The position numbers were made by a program, and so were the translations under genes. Source: Segetibacter sp. 3557_3 (GTDB lineage: Bacteria > Bacteroidota > Bacteroidia > Chitinophagales > Chitinophagaceae). Taken from it: a DNA stretch of 64,000 nucleotides. The stretch is from NCBI RefSeq assembly GCF_004354985.1, contig NZ_SMSK01000014.1:62001-126000 (forward strand), read 5' to 3'. This document shows positions 37,680 to 46,933 of the stretch, piece after piece (positions within the stretch are counted from its first letter, which is position 1; every line of letters starts with the position of its first letter). Below the pieces are notes generated by a model. It ran no database searches. It was not told where the DNA came from and saw only the letters and a program-made list of their open reading frames with translations.

Positions 37680-39332
37680 TTACGGCATGAGGAAACTTCT
37701 CACCTCCTCAGCCTTTTGGATAAGCCCCTGTAGGCGCATCTCTTCGATATCGAGTTCTTTTACCGCCTTTGCAATGGCCTCATCATTAAAGGTTCCATCC
37801 TTATGATACTGGATCAGCAGATCCCGTTCGTATTTTAATACTGCAAGCTGTGCCATCCTCACCTGGGTATGGTATAGATGCTGTGCTGCGGTTTCCTGTT
37901 TTTCTTTACCACTGCGGCTGTCTTTTTTCTGCAGGATGTTTAGATCGGTGCGATAACGCTTCCTGATTTTGTCGACGACTTTGGATTCGAACTGGCCGGG
38001 AAAATTTTCTTCGATAAAAATCAACACCTTTTTTGTAAGCGTCAGTTCCAGGTTATCCTCTTCTTTCTGCTGCTTATTTTCTTCGGGTTTTATGCGGAGG
38101 CCCTTTATGAGCAGGGGAAGGGTTAAACCCTGAACAACCAGGGTTAGCAGGATGACAACAAAGGTTAGCAACAGGATGGCGTTTCGCTGTGGAAAGGTGG
38201 CACCGCCCGGTAAGATGATTGGCAAACCAAGCGCCGTGGCAAGGCTAACAACACCTCTTGTACCAGTCCATGCTACGATAAAAACGTTTTTCCACGATAC
38301 TTCTTCTGCTTTCTCGTAGGGAAAAGTTGGTTTCCGCTTTCTGAAGATCGATTGGTGGTAGGCCCCGGCAAAAACCCATACGATACGGATAGCTATGGTT
38401 ACGACCCCGATGATCAATCCATAGCCCACCAGTCGGAACAACTCCGACTCGCCAAGCTGGCGGGTAATCAGCGGAAGTTGTAAACCAATCAGGATAAATA
38501 CCAGCCCGTTTAACAGAAAAATAAGGGTCTCCCAAACTACCGAAGCCTGCAGGCGTGTTTCGTAGGAAAACACTTCTCTTGAACGCCAGGCTACCATCAA
38601 ACCGGCTGTAACTACTGAAAGCACTCCCGAGGCGTGCACGCGTTCTGCAAGGAAATAAGCAATAAACGGGGATACCAGGCTGAGACTTGTTTCGGCTACC
38701 GCATGTTCCTTGATTTTCTTGTGGGCAAAAACAAGCAAAAATCCTACAGCCACACCAACTGCAATCCCGCCGATCGCAACAAGAATAAATTCAAGACCTG
38801 CCCTCCAGAGAACAAAGGTTCCGCTAAGTGCTCCAACGGCATACCGGTAGGCGATTAGGGCAGAAGCATCATTCACGAGGCTCTCTCCTTCGATGATCGT
38901 AATGACCCGGCGGTTTAAACCGAGACCTTTAGTTATGCTGGTAGCTGCTACCGCATCTGGCGGTGAAACGATAGCGCCAAGAATGAAAGCAGCGGGCCAG
39001 CTAAAACCGGGAATAGTATAATGTGCAGCTACGGCGACAGCAACGGTTGTGAAGAACACCAGGGTTACTGCCAGAGTTGAAATGGGCCGGATTTCTTTTT
39101 TGAAATCATGCCACGATGTTTTGAAAGCGGCATCATACAATATCGGTGGCAAAAAAACATAGATAGCCACATCCGGATCAAGCGCGAGGTCGGGAAGAAA
39201 TGGTGTAAAACCAACTACGAGACCACATAGTACCAGCAGGATGGGGTAAGGCAACCTGATTTTATCCGCCACCACTGAAAGCGCGATCAAAATTGCCAGG
39301 ATAAATATGACTATGCCAAAGATCTCCTGCAT
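37680..39332 (-). CDS. CPA1 family Na+/H+ antiporter
   Basis: A 550-residue antiporter with about twelve helices in the first 410 residues and a cytoplasmic helical tail of 140 residues. Family motifs: FLPPILYDAAF, SPPDAVAATSI, GESLVNDASALIAYR (the ND ion site) and WTGTRGVVSLATAL. The tail (charged, coiled-coil-like) is probably regulatory. It exchanges Na+ or K+ for protons in pH and salt homeostasis; the ion cannot be fixed from sequence. Monocistronic. Confidence 0.92.
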   Translation of the reverse strand: MQEIFGIVIFILAILIALSVVADKIRLPYPILLVLCGLVVGFTPFLPDLALDPDVAIYVFLPPILYDAAFKTSWHDFKKEIRPISTLAVTLVFFTTVAVAVAAHYTIPGFSWPAAFILGAIVSPPDAVAATSITKGLGLNRRVITIIEGESLVNDASALIAYRYAVGALSGTFVLWRAGLEFILVAIGGIAVGVAVGFLLVFAHKKIKEHAVAETSLSLVSPFIAYFLAERVHASGVLSVVTAGLMVAWRSREVFSYETRLQASVVWETLIFLLNGLVFILIGLQLPLITRQLGESELFRLVGYGLIIGVVTIAIRIVWVFAGAYHQSIFRKRKPTFPYEKAEEVSWKNVFIVAWTGTRGVVSLATALGLPIILPGGATFPQRNAILLLTFVVILLTLVVQGLTLPLLIKGLRIKPEENKQQKEEDNLELTLTKKVLIFIEENFPGQFESKVVDKIRKRYRTDLNILQKKDSRSGKEKQETAAQHLYHTQVRMAQLAVLKYERDLLIQYHKDGTFNDEAIAKAVKELDIEEMRLQGLIQKAEEVRSFLMP

Positions 39333-39452
39333 AATGATAAAGATACTCCCCGCAGCTATGTGAAACTTACCCCCACCTAAGTAAAATGTTCTGCGGCATA
39401 ACTTTACGAAACAATCTTGCTGTGCAGCATATATTTAACGTGTAAAAACACA

Positions 39453-39475
39453 AAAAGCTCCCATCGGGGAGCTTT
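39453..39475 (-). terminator. Terminator after the 39496 gene
   Basis: Stem AAAGCTCCC / GGGAGCTTT (39454-39462, 39467-39475). Read on the minus strand it is followed by TTTTTGTGTTTTT. It separates the small periplasmic protein from the antiporter gene. Confidence 0.8.
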
Positions 39476-39495
39476 AAGGCTCATATATCAACTAA

Positions 39496-39933
39496 TTAGA
39501 ATTTACTGTTCTTCATCCTTGAGATACCGGCTGCTTCAAGTTTTAATATCACGGTTTCTTTTTCGTTGGTAGCTGAAATAAAGTAAGCAGTTTCATATTC
39601 AGCAGTAAACTCCATTATCTCGTTAACGTTGTAGTCGCTGTACCTTTTTGCAAAAGCCCTTTTTGAAGCAGTTGGCAATTGGTCCATTTGTATGGATTTA
39701 CCGGTGCCGATAAGACTACCATCAGTGTCGTAATAAGCCCTGACCTGCTCGTTTTTCATTGAAAAACTAACCCATGAATACGTATCCATGGATGTCCATT
39801 TTACGTTTGTTGCTCCGGCGAAGTCGCTCCGGAAACTTCTGAGGGCCTGGCTATTTACTACAGAAACTTTCTTTGCAAATGCAGAAGAGATAAACATTAC
39901 AGAAACTAAGGTGGCGATTAAGATCTTTTTCAT
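39496..39933 (-). CDS. Small exported protein, PepSY/BLIP-like
   Basis: A 145-residue protein with a clear signal peptide (MKKILIATLVSVMFISSAFA). The body follows the pattern of Bacteroidota periplasmic PepSY-like (beta-lactamase-inhibitor-like) proteins: FRSDFAGATNVKWTSMDTYS, then YYDTDGSLIGTGKSI, and a second unit with strand-rich AYFISATNEKETVILKL. Function unknown, possibly a chaperone or sensor in the periplasm. Divergent from ligD. Confidence 0.75.
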   Translation of the reverse strand: MKKILIATLVSVMFISSAFAKKVSVVNSQALRSFRSDFAGATNVKWTSMDTYSWVSFSMKNEQVRAYYDTDGSLIGTGKSIQMDQLPTASKRAFAKRYSDYNVNEIMEFTAEYETAYFISATNEKETVILKLEAAGISRMKNSKF

Positions 39934-40150
39934 GATTGATTATTTTAGTACTTGTTTTAATTGATTACACGTCAAAGCTAACTACTATGCGAAACATAGT
40001 ACATTGCTTTACCGTTAACGGTCGAAATTCATGATCAGCGGTAAAAAGCTTTTTCTACAGGTGCTTTGTAAACTCCGGGGGGTCTTTTCACCAGGGTGGA
40101 AGGTGTTGCTGGCATGATTTATACATCTATAAGTGCATACAAATCACCAT

Positions 40151-42208
40151 ATGAACAATGGTAACACTCTCCCGGGAAGCATTAAGGCAATCCTGAAAAA
40201 AGGTACCGCCCTGCCTTTTCCCACAGATGTAAAACCTATGCTGGCGACACTTGTGGATAAGCCTTTTGACGATGAAGGTTGGTTTTATGAGGTGAAATGG
40301 GATGGCTATCGTGCACTTGCGTATCGGAACGGGGAGGTAACGGAAGTCAGAAGCCGCAATAATAAATCGTTTAACGAAAAGTTTTATCCCGTGTTCGACG
40401 CGGTTAAGAACTGGAACATCCGTGCAGTACTAGATGGTGAGATCGTAGTGGTAAATGATAAAGGGGTACCCGATTTCAGCGACCTGCAGGGCTGGCGCAG
40501 CGAAGCCGATGGGCACCTCGCTTACTACTTGTTTGATGTACTTTGGCTTGAAGGGGTGTCGTTGCTAGACCTCCCACTGCTCGAACGGCGTGAAATCTTA
40601 AGGGCAATTGTGCCTGCTGACTCCCTTATTAAGCTTAGTGAAAACTTTGAGGCATCGGGTAGCGACTTTTTCGCATTAGCCGACAAGATGGGTCTTGAAG
40701 GAATCATGGCCAAACGGGCAACCAGCTTGTACGTACCAGACCGGCGTACCCACGACTGGCTAAAGATCAAAACCGAAAAGCGGCAGGAAGCTGTGATTGG
40801 TGGCTACACCAAAAATGAAAATACCAGCAAACTCTTTAGCGCCCTCCTGCTTGGCTTATACATCAACGGCTCATTTGAATTTATTGGAACGGTTGGTACA
40901 GGGTATACCAATAAACTACAAGCCGAACTGGTCGAAAGGTTCAAACCCCTGATCATTAAAGATTGCCCGTTTAGAACACAACCCGAATACAACAAACCAT
41001 CCCGGTTCAGACCAAATCCACCAAAAGCTGAGGTTACCTGGGTAAAGCCCGAAGTTGTCTGCGAAATCAGCTACCGCGAGAAAACCCGTGATGGTGCCAT
41101 CCGGCACCCTTCTTTCAAAGGGGTTCGTGAAGATAAAAATGCAAAAGACATCAGCTGGGAAGCACCCGCAATAGCTGCTCCTGCACCGGTCGAAGCTGCG
41201 GGAAAGAAACTTACACCAAAGACTGAGAACGCATTAGTTGAAAAGAAGGTGATTTCTTCCCCTGGAAAAAAGGAACGCAAGACCCTGCTGAATCCAACCG
41301 ACGAAACACAGGTGAGAAATATACAGGGACATGATCTGAAGTTTACAAACCTCAGCAAGCTATACTGGCCAGAGGACAATGTAAGTAAACGCGACATGCT
41401 CAATTATTACTACCAGGTCGCGCCGTTTATACTACCTTATGTAAAAGACAAACCCCAAACGCTTTATCGTTTCCCGCATGGCATCCATGGCGAAGCATTT
41501 TACCAAAAAGACGTAAAAGGAAAAGCACCGGACTGGATAGAAACGTTTCCTTATCACAGCTATGCCGATGGACGTGATAAGGAATTTGCGGTTATTACCG
41601 ACGAGGCAAGCCTGTTATATGTGGCCTCCCTGGGTTGTATAGAAATTAATCCGTGGAGCAGTAAGGTGCAGACTCCCGATAACCCAGACTGGTGTATCAT
41701 CGACCTTGACCCTGATAAAAACACGTTCGATCAGGTTGTAGAAACAGCCTGCGTTACAAAGAAATTACTTGATGCAATTGGTGTCACCGGCTACCCTAAA
41801 ACTTCCGGATCAACAGGGTTGCACATTTATATTCCATTTGGTGCGAAGTACGATTACGAGGCCTCGAAGGAATTTGGCCGGGCACTTGCAAAGATCATCC
41901 ATCGTGAACTTCCAACGTTTACCAGCATCGAACGAAAGATCAGCGATCGCGGTGGAAAAATGTACATCGACTTTTTGCAGAACCGCCCACAGGCAACCGT
42001 AGCCGGCCCGTATTCTTTACGCCCAAAGCCAGGTGCGACTGTTTCAATGCCGCTTCACTGGGACGAGGTGAAGAAAGGGCTTTCCATAAAAGACTTTACC
42101 ATCTTTAACGCTGTTGCCCGGCTAAAGGAACAAGGGGACATCTTCAAGGGAGTTCTTGGTAAGGGTGTCGACCTCAACAAAGTAATCAAAAAGCTGGAGT
42201 CCTTATAG
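40151..42208 (+). CDS. ligD: DNA ligase D (ligase plus polymerase domains, no phosphoesterase)
   Basis: ATP-dependent ligase-polymerase for bacterial non-homologous end joining, 685 residues from the ATG at 40151. Domain order is ligase adenylation domain (nucleotidyl-Lys in YEVKWDGYR, about K49; DGEIVV; GLEGIMAKR; DWLKIK), OB-fold (VIGGYTK ... GTVGTGYT), a Lys/Ala/Pro linker near residues 330-370, and an archaeo-eukaryotic primase-type polymerase domain (KLYWPEDNVSKRDML; CIIDLDPD; SGSTGLHIYIP). The N-terminal 3'-phosphoesterase domain of many LigD proteins is absent. No Ku gene is in the window. Confidence 0.93.
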   Translation: MNNGNTLPGSIKAILKKGTALPFPTDVKPMLATLVDKPFDDEGWFYEVKWDGYRALAYRNGEVTEVRSRNNKSFNEKFYPVFDAVKNWNIRAVLDGEIVVVNDKGVPDFSDLQGWRSEADGHLAYYLFDVLWLEGVSLLDLPLLERREILRAIVPADSLIKLSENFEASGSDFFALADKMGLEGIMAKRATSLYVPDRRTHDWLKIKTEKRQEAVIGGYTKNENTSKLFSALLLGLYINGSFEFIGTVGTGYTNKLQAELVERFKPLIIKDCPFRTQPEYNKPSRFRPNPPKAEVTWVKPEVVCEISYREKTRDGAIRHPSFKGVREDKNAKDISWEAPAIAAPAPVEAAGKKLTPKTENALVEKKVISSPGKKERKTLLNPTDETQVRNIQGHDLKFTNLSKLYWPEDNVSKRDMLNYYYQVAPFILPYVKDKPQTLYRFPHGIHGEAFYQKDVKGKAPDWIETFPYHSYADGRDKEFAVITDEASLLYVASLGCIEINPWSSKVQTPDNPDWCIIDLDPDKNTFDQVVETACVTKKLLDAIGVTGYPKTSGSTGLHIYIPFGAKYDYEASKEFGRALAKIIHRELPTFTSIERKISDRGGKMYIDFLQNRPQATVAGPYSLRPKPGATVSMPLHWDEVKKGLSIKDFTIFNAVARLKEQGDIFKGVLGKGVDLNKVIKKLESL

Positions 42209-42263
42209 AGCAGTTGTTCTTTCTTTTGGTGACCGGCATTTGGTTCTTTACCAGGCATCGTTG

Positions 42264-42292
42264 CCCGCCCGAATGAACTCCGTTCGGACGGG
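42264..42292. repeat. Intergenic hairpin of a dispersed repeat family
   Basis: CCCGCCCGAA and TTCGGACGGG pair across a 9-base loop with one mismatch (a G-U pair on the minus-strand RNA). It is followed by GTGTCACTC and CTTGTATCGCGC. A related, more decayed copy (CCGCCCG ... CGGACGGG, then ACTCCCTTGTACG) is at 47118-47159. It could act as a terminator-like structure after ligD but lacks a T run. Confidence 0.45.
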
Positions 42293-42429
42293 TGTCACTC
42301 ACTTTTACTTGTATCGCGCTAAGCAGCGCCAGGTTCCTGCAATATAAATTGCTATACCATATTCCGAAAAACCATTTTCTTTATGAACCATCTTCAGCAG
42401 TAAGTGTTGAGATGAAATAAACGATAGCT

Positions 42430-42678
42430 ATGGCAACAGCGAAAAAAGCAGCACCAAAGAAAACGGCTACAAAGAAAGCAGCCGCCAAAAAATCTTCTCC
42501 CAAAAAAGCAGCACCAAAAAAAGCAGCCGCTAAAAAGGCAGCACCAAAGAAAACCGCCACCAAGAAAGCGGCAACGAAAAAAGCAGCAGCAAAAAGCGAT
42601 CCTTGTTGGGATGGTTACACACAGGTTGGTATGAAACAAAAGAAAGGAAAGGAAGTACCGAATTGTGTTCCCGAATAA
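42430..42678 (+). CDS. Lys/Ala-rich histone-like small protein
   Basis: An 82-residue, very basic protein. Residues 1-55 are repeats of KKAAPKK, KKTATKK and KKAAAKK, like the C-terminal domain of histone H1 and AlgP-type proteins, suggesting non-specific DNA binding. The last 26 residues are different (DPCWDGYTQVGMKQKKGKEV, ending PNCVPE) and match a short motif with two Cys that I recall from many small phage and bacterial proteins; its role is unknown. It lies 221 bp after ligD on the same strand. The low-complexity region makes family assignment uncertain. Confidence 0.75.
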   Translation: MATAKKAAPKKTATKKAAAKKSSPKKAAPKKAAAKKAAPKKTATKKAATKKAAAKSDPCWDGYTQVGMKQKKGKEVPNCVPE

Positions 42679-43105
42679 TGAAACTTTCCCGGATGGATGG
42701 CAAGGCTGCCCTTAAGATTTAATTGAAATGGTGGAAGTTGAGGATCATCCACTCACGGGTGAGTTGAAAAAGCGGCAGGTTTTCATTAACAACCTTAGTT
42801 AAAAATTTTAAGCACGTCCGTGCATGCAGAACTAAGTTTTGCTTCATCCGCTTTGCAGCTATTCATCCAGTTGTCCTCTGCAGGATGGTTGGAAGGCTCG
42901 TGTGACTATGCAGGTATATCGTTATGAGCAGATCCTTATCAGAATTGTATTCCCTCATTTTAGCACGCTCAAATTCGTTCCAGCAAATCTTTGACTGGGT
43001 GTAATCCACTGAACGGTTATCTCATATAGTAGTGTCATAACAATAGCTGTTATATTGAGACTATTCAGTTTTAACCGCAACCGGGACCGGGAGTACAGAA
43101 GTAGC
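42679..43105. other. Intergenic region without supported gene
   Basis: Convergent gap of about 430 bp between the histone-like and DUF421 genes. No gene, RNA or strong terminator recognised. Confidence 0.45.
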
Positions 43106-43819
43106 CTAAACAACACGCCGTTGATTGCTCGCTTTTATCCAAAGGTTGTGCTCACACGAGGGGCACTTATGTTGTGCGGCGGGTTTAAGGTCTTCTGTAT
43201 ACCCACAAAAGGTGCACGCATATTTACCCGGTTCTGTAATCTCCACTGCATCTTTTTCAAGCGTGCCGGGCATGATGGGAAGCCCGAATCGCACCTCTTT
43301 TTCGTCGAAGTAGAAAACACTGATTTGTCCGGAGGTTTCGATGATCGCCTCCTGTACCTGACCAAGTTGAGATACATTTTTCAGGCGGAGCTCTGCAAAA
43401 AATTCGTCTTGTGCAAGCGCCTCTTTTTTGAAGTTGTCGATGGCAAATCTTCCATCCCTGATCAGGCAAACCGGCTTGCCTTCAACCAGGTTTTCAAACC
43501 CTTTACTCTTGCCCACTAAGTAAGTGACAAAGGTGTACAATGATATGACCAGGATAAATACAATGATAGCGGGTAGTAAACCAACATCCTGGTAAAACAT
43601 CGGGTCGCCTGCGGCTGAACCAAGGCCAATGATTACCACGAGCTCAAACACCGACAGCTGTTTAACCCCTCGTTTACCCAGCAACCTTAAAGCTACAAGA
43701 ACAACTATAAACATCACAAATGTTCTGAGCACGGTTTCAAACAAAAACGTCCATTCAGCTTCACCCAGCAGCAGGTGCTTCCAATCGAACATTTTTTGTG
43801 ATGCTTGCAGGAGAGTCAT
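43106..43819 (-). CDS. DUF421 (YetF-type) membrane protein with C-terminal zinc ribbon
   Basis: A 237-residue protein: three membrane helices (about residues 25-105), then the DUF421/YetF cytoplasmic domain (RDGRFAIDNFKKEALAQDEFFAELR, then VSQLGQVQEAIIETSGQISVF). After residue 195 it carries a rubredoxin-like zinc ribbon, CTFCGYTE ... HKCPSCEHNLW, with four cysteines in two CxxC pairs. Plain YetF proteins end before this, so the ribbon is an added domain that could sense metal or redox state. The start at 43819 is chosen; ATG 43792 (MFDWKHLL) is an alternative. Confidence 0.85.
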   Translation of the reverse strand: MTLLQASQKMFDWKHLLLGEAEWTFLFETVLRTFVMFIVVLVALRLLGKRGVKQLSVFELVVIIGLGSAAGDPMFYQDVGLLPAIIVFILVISLYTFVTYLVGKSKGFENLVEGKPVCLIRDGRFAIDNFKKEALAQDEFFAELRLKNVSQLGQVQEAIIETSGQISVFYFDEKEVRFGLPIMPGTLEKDAVEITEPGKYACTFCGYTEDLKPAAQHKCPSCEHNLWIKASNQRRVV

Positions 43820-43957
43820 ATGAACCAGTTAAGCGGTAAATCACAAAAGTAGGTTTATTGTTTTGATGATTACACCGAAGGCGCAGACGCACAAAGAGTT
43901 ATAGCCAACGCCCATTTAGTTTTTTGCGTTGGTCAACCTGTGGTAGATTTGTAAACA

Positions 43958-45169
43958 ATGAAACGGTCCGGCTCTGCTAATCTCCCCCTGCATTACGGCT
44001 ATGTGCCGTTATGGCTCGCCGAACGAATGGCAAAACTCGGCCTTGCTATTACAGAGTCGGTGATTACCGAATACGGTAAACACGAAATGTTAAGGCGATT
44101 AAGTGATCCTTTCTGGTTCCAGGCACTCGGCGCTGTGATGGGCATGGACTGGCACTCATCGGGGATTACCACCTCAGTAATGGGTGCGCTGAAAAAAGCA
44201 ATCAATCCACATGCACGCGAACTAGGCATTTTTGTTTGCGGCGGAAAAGGCAGGCATTCGAAACAGGCACCTGCTGAACTGTTGTCCGTAGCTGAACAAA
44301 CCGGCCTAAATGGCCTTGAACTTGTACGCTGCAGTAAACTGAGTGCGAAGGTGGATAATACTGCCATACAGGATGGCTTCCAGTTGTATACCCACAACTT
44401 TATTGTTGCAGATACCGGTGAGTGGACGGTGGTGCAACAGGGAATGCACACCGGCAATAAAACCGCACGCCGTTATCACTGGCACTCCGCCGGTTTGCAG
44501 TCTTTTGTAGAAGAACCGCATACGGCCATATGCGGGATCAACCAGGGCAATATCTTAAACATGACCGCACATGGAGCCGGTCCTGCCCGCAGTGCTATCG
44601 TTGCCCTTACCAGGGAAAAGCCGGAATTGTTTATACCTGAACTTCAGCAATTGATAATGCCGGGGCATCACGATATAAGAAGCGAGGACGTTGACCTGAA
44701 ACGCCTTGGCAGTATACTCTGGCTCGCACATGAAAAACAACCGAAGGATTTCGAATCGCTTATGCTGCTCGAAGGTGTTGGACCCCGAACAATGCAATCG
44801 CTGGCTCTTGTAAGTGAGGTTATACACGGTACCCCGTCGAGGTTTAAGGATCCTGCAAGGTTTGCTTTTGCACATGGCGGAAAAGACGGGCATCCTTTTC
44901 CCGTGCCCATTAAAGTTTACGATGAAACCATTTCTACCCTTCGCCACGCCGTAGAACGATCAAAAATTGGTCAGACCGATAAGCAGGAAGCAATAAAGAA
45001 ATTGCATGAGCTTGCGGCAAAAGCCGAAAAGGATTTTGTACCAAACGACAAGTTTGACGAGTTGGTCGAAAAAGAACGCGCCGACAGTTGGAAATACGGG
45101 GGCAGAACCGTTTTTGGCGAAGCAAAGCCGCCGGCTAAAGCGAAAGGTGTTCAGCTACGCTTATTCTAA
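43958..45169 (+). CDS. DUF763 protein (HhH-containing, probable nucleic-acid enzyme)
   Basis: A 403-residue protein matching DUF763: the start MKRSGSANLPLHYGYVPLWL, then LRRLSDPFWFQALG and GMDWHSSGITTSVMGALK, then HNFIVADTGEWTVVQQGM. A helix-hairpin-helix-like element (MLLEGVGPRTMQSLALVSEV) sits near residue 275, indicating DNA contact. The conserved Asp, Glu, His and Gln residues in the N-terminal half could form an active site; the activity is unknown. DUF763 is, as I recall, mainly an archaeal family. It lies near ligD, with two genes between. Confidence 0.85.
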   Translation: MKRSGSANLPLHYGYVPLWLAERMAKLGLAITESVITEYGKHEMLRRLSDPFWFQALGAVMGMDWHSSGITTSVMGALKKAINPHARELGIFVCGGKGRHSKQAPAELLSVAEQTGLNGLELVRCSKLSAKVDNTAIQDGFQLYTHNFIVADTGEWTVVQQGMHTGNKTARRYHWHSAGLQSFVEEPHTAICGINQGNILNMTAHGAGPARSAIVALTREKPELFIPELQQLIMPGHHDIRSEDVDLKRLGSILWLAHEKQPKDFESLMLLEGVGPRTMQSLALVSEVIHGTPSRFKDPARFAFAHGGKDGHPFPVPIKVYDETISTLRHAVERSKIGQTDKQEAIKKLHELAAKAEKDFVPNDKFDELVEKERADSWKYGGRTVFGEAKPPAKAKGVQLRLF

Positions 45170-45426
45170 TCCGGGGTAAATGTTTTTATATTCTACAATG
45201 TGTTTGTGTTCACATCCATCTATTCCCACAGGTCTGAAGCTACCGTTTTGCAAGTAAAAAGCGAACACGGATAATGCGCAGCAAATAGCTAACTGGGAAG
45301 CACTTCTAAAATACAATTTTTTTAAAGCCATCCTGAATGGCGACAAAACTATTGTGTTGAGATCTCTGAAGCAGGCAAATGAACCGGTGGTACCCTGCAT
45401 TACCCGTGTTCTTTCATGCTGTTTGT

Positions 45427-45663
45427 TTACGAGTTCATCGCCAACAATCTCAAACCGATTTCAGTCTCGATGTTTTGCGGTATTGTTGAGCTATCGTCGG
45501 AAAGCGGTACATATTGACTCACATTGTCGTCGTATGCAAAAACATATTCGTCACTGCCATTTATACTAATGTTGTACCTGGTAGCTTCATTAAACTGAAA
45601 AGGACTTACCCTTACTTCATAAGGAACGCCGTCGAGCATCAACTGAAATGATTGGTTTTGCAT
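45427..45663 (-). CDS. Conserved small hypothetical protein, 78 aa
   Basis: A 78-residue acidic soluble protein with alternating beta-strand pattern (FQLMLDGVPYEVRVSPFQF, then RYNISINGSDEYVFAYD). It has natural protein composition and a plausible ATG at 45663, and similar small proteins are familiar from Chitinophagaceae. Function unknown. Confidence 0.6.
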   Translation of the reverse strand: MQNQSFQLMLDGVPYEVRVSPFQFNEATRYNISINGSDEYVFAYDDNVSQYVPLSDDSSTIPQNIETEIGLRLLAMNS

Positions 45664-45817
45664 ATTATGGTTTTGGTAAGCAACACAAAAACAATGCCCT
45701 CACATCAATAAAAAACGCTGCATAAATCAGGGGTAAAAACCTGTAAAATGCTCCACAAAGGCTGCGGTATATTGTTCATGCTATTCTGGTGCCCTGCTGT
45801 AAAAATGCATACAGTGG

Positions 45818-46933
45818 CTAACCCTGGCTTAGGTTTGCAATCGGCGCTTCCGGGCCACCGGGTGGATTTTGCGCCTGGGTCACCGCTCTTGTTTTTGGTA
45901 AGGCGTCGGGATAATTATCCTGTACAAATTTTACCAGGTTCTCCCTGACATAACAACGAAGATCAAATGCCTGCGACGAATTGCGCGCACTCATGAGGGT
46001 TCGTACTTCTATCACCCGGTCTGTTGTATTGGTAACCTGTAATAGGTTCACCCGTTTATCCCAAAGCTCGGTGGCTTGCAACAGGCGGTTGAATTCTTCG
46101 CGTAAGGCTTGCACCGGTACCGTGTAGTCGAGGTAAAAAAAGGCAGTTCCTGAAATTTCAGCGGAAGACCGGGTCCAGTTTTGAAATGGCTTTTCGATAA
46201 AGTAGTTGATTGGTAAAATCAGGCGTCGGTCATCCCAGATGTGCAAGACGACATAAGTAAGCGTAATTTCTTCCACCCTGCCCCACTCGCCTTCAACCAC
46301 CAACACATCATCTATTCGCATAGGTTGGGTAAATGCAATTTGGAGCCCTGCCAGAATGTTGCCTAATGATCGCTGGGCAGCGAAGCCAAGTATCACCCCA
46401 CCTACGCCCACCCCGGTAAGTAAACCCGCGCCAACACGGCGAAGGCTATCGAAACTGAGCAGGACCATACAAATACTCAGAATGACAATTAAACCCGTTA
46501 CCAGCTTACGTACAAACTGGAGTTGGGTTCTGATCTTGCGTTCTTTAAGGTTATCCGTTTTGTTCAGGTCGAAGTAGTGGTACACATAGTCTTCGGCAAC
46601 CTTTACGATCGACAACAAAATGTTCGCAAATGAAATGATGAGCAGGATGCCGATAACCTTATCGATAACGTAGTATACACCCGGCTGCAACTTCATTAGT
46701 GGCAACACCAGGTTTAAGATAAGCAGGGGAAGAAAGATGGTAAAGGGTTGCCCAAGCCGATTGATAACAGACTGAAAAAAGGAAAAACGCGGGCTGCCTT
46801 TCGATTGAAAATGTACAACAATATCGAGTATCCACTTTACAATGAAACCACTGATAATTGCCAAACAGGCAAGCAAAAGGTTCCATGCATAATCGGGCAA
46901 CCGGTGAATGTATGATTGAAGGTCATTCCACAT
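45818..46933 (-). CDS. MscS-type mechanosensitive ion channel
   Basis: A 371-residue inner-membrane channel that releases solutes on osmotic downshock. Four to five N-terminal helices precede the pore helix (GAGLLTGVGVGGVILGFAAQRSLGN, Gly/Ala-rich as in MscS TM3), followed by the beta domain (QPMRIDDVLVVEGEWGRVEEI) and the alpha/beta C-terminal domain with NYFIEKPFQNWTR. It is longer than E. coli MscS through extra N-terminal helices. Monocistronic. Confidence 0.92.
   Translation of the reverse strand: MWNDLQSYIHRLPDYAWNLLLACLAIISGFIVKWILDIVVHFQSKGSPRFSFFQSVINRLGQPFTIFLPLLILNLVLPLMKLQPGVYYVIDKVIGILLIISFANILLSIVKVAEDYVYHYFDLNKTDNLKERKIRTQLQFVRKLVTGLIVILSICMVLLSFDSLRRVGAGLLTGVGVGGVILGFAAQRSLGNILAGLQIAFTQPMRIDDVLVVEGEWGRVEEITLTYVVLHIWDDRRLILPINYFIEKPFQNWTRSSAEISGTAFFYLDYTVPVQALREEFNRLLQATELWDKRVNLLQVTNTTDRVIEVRTLMSARNSSQAFDLRCYVRENLVKFVQDNYPDALPKTRAVTQAQNPPGGPEAPIANLSQG

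Noticed and set aside
40012-40021. 10-bp palindrome CCGTTAACGG in the ligD divergent region as an operator
   Set aside because: It is a single copy with no supporting spacing or second half-site; such short palindromes occur by chance.
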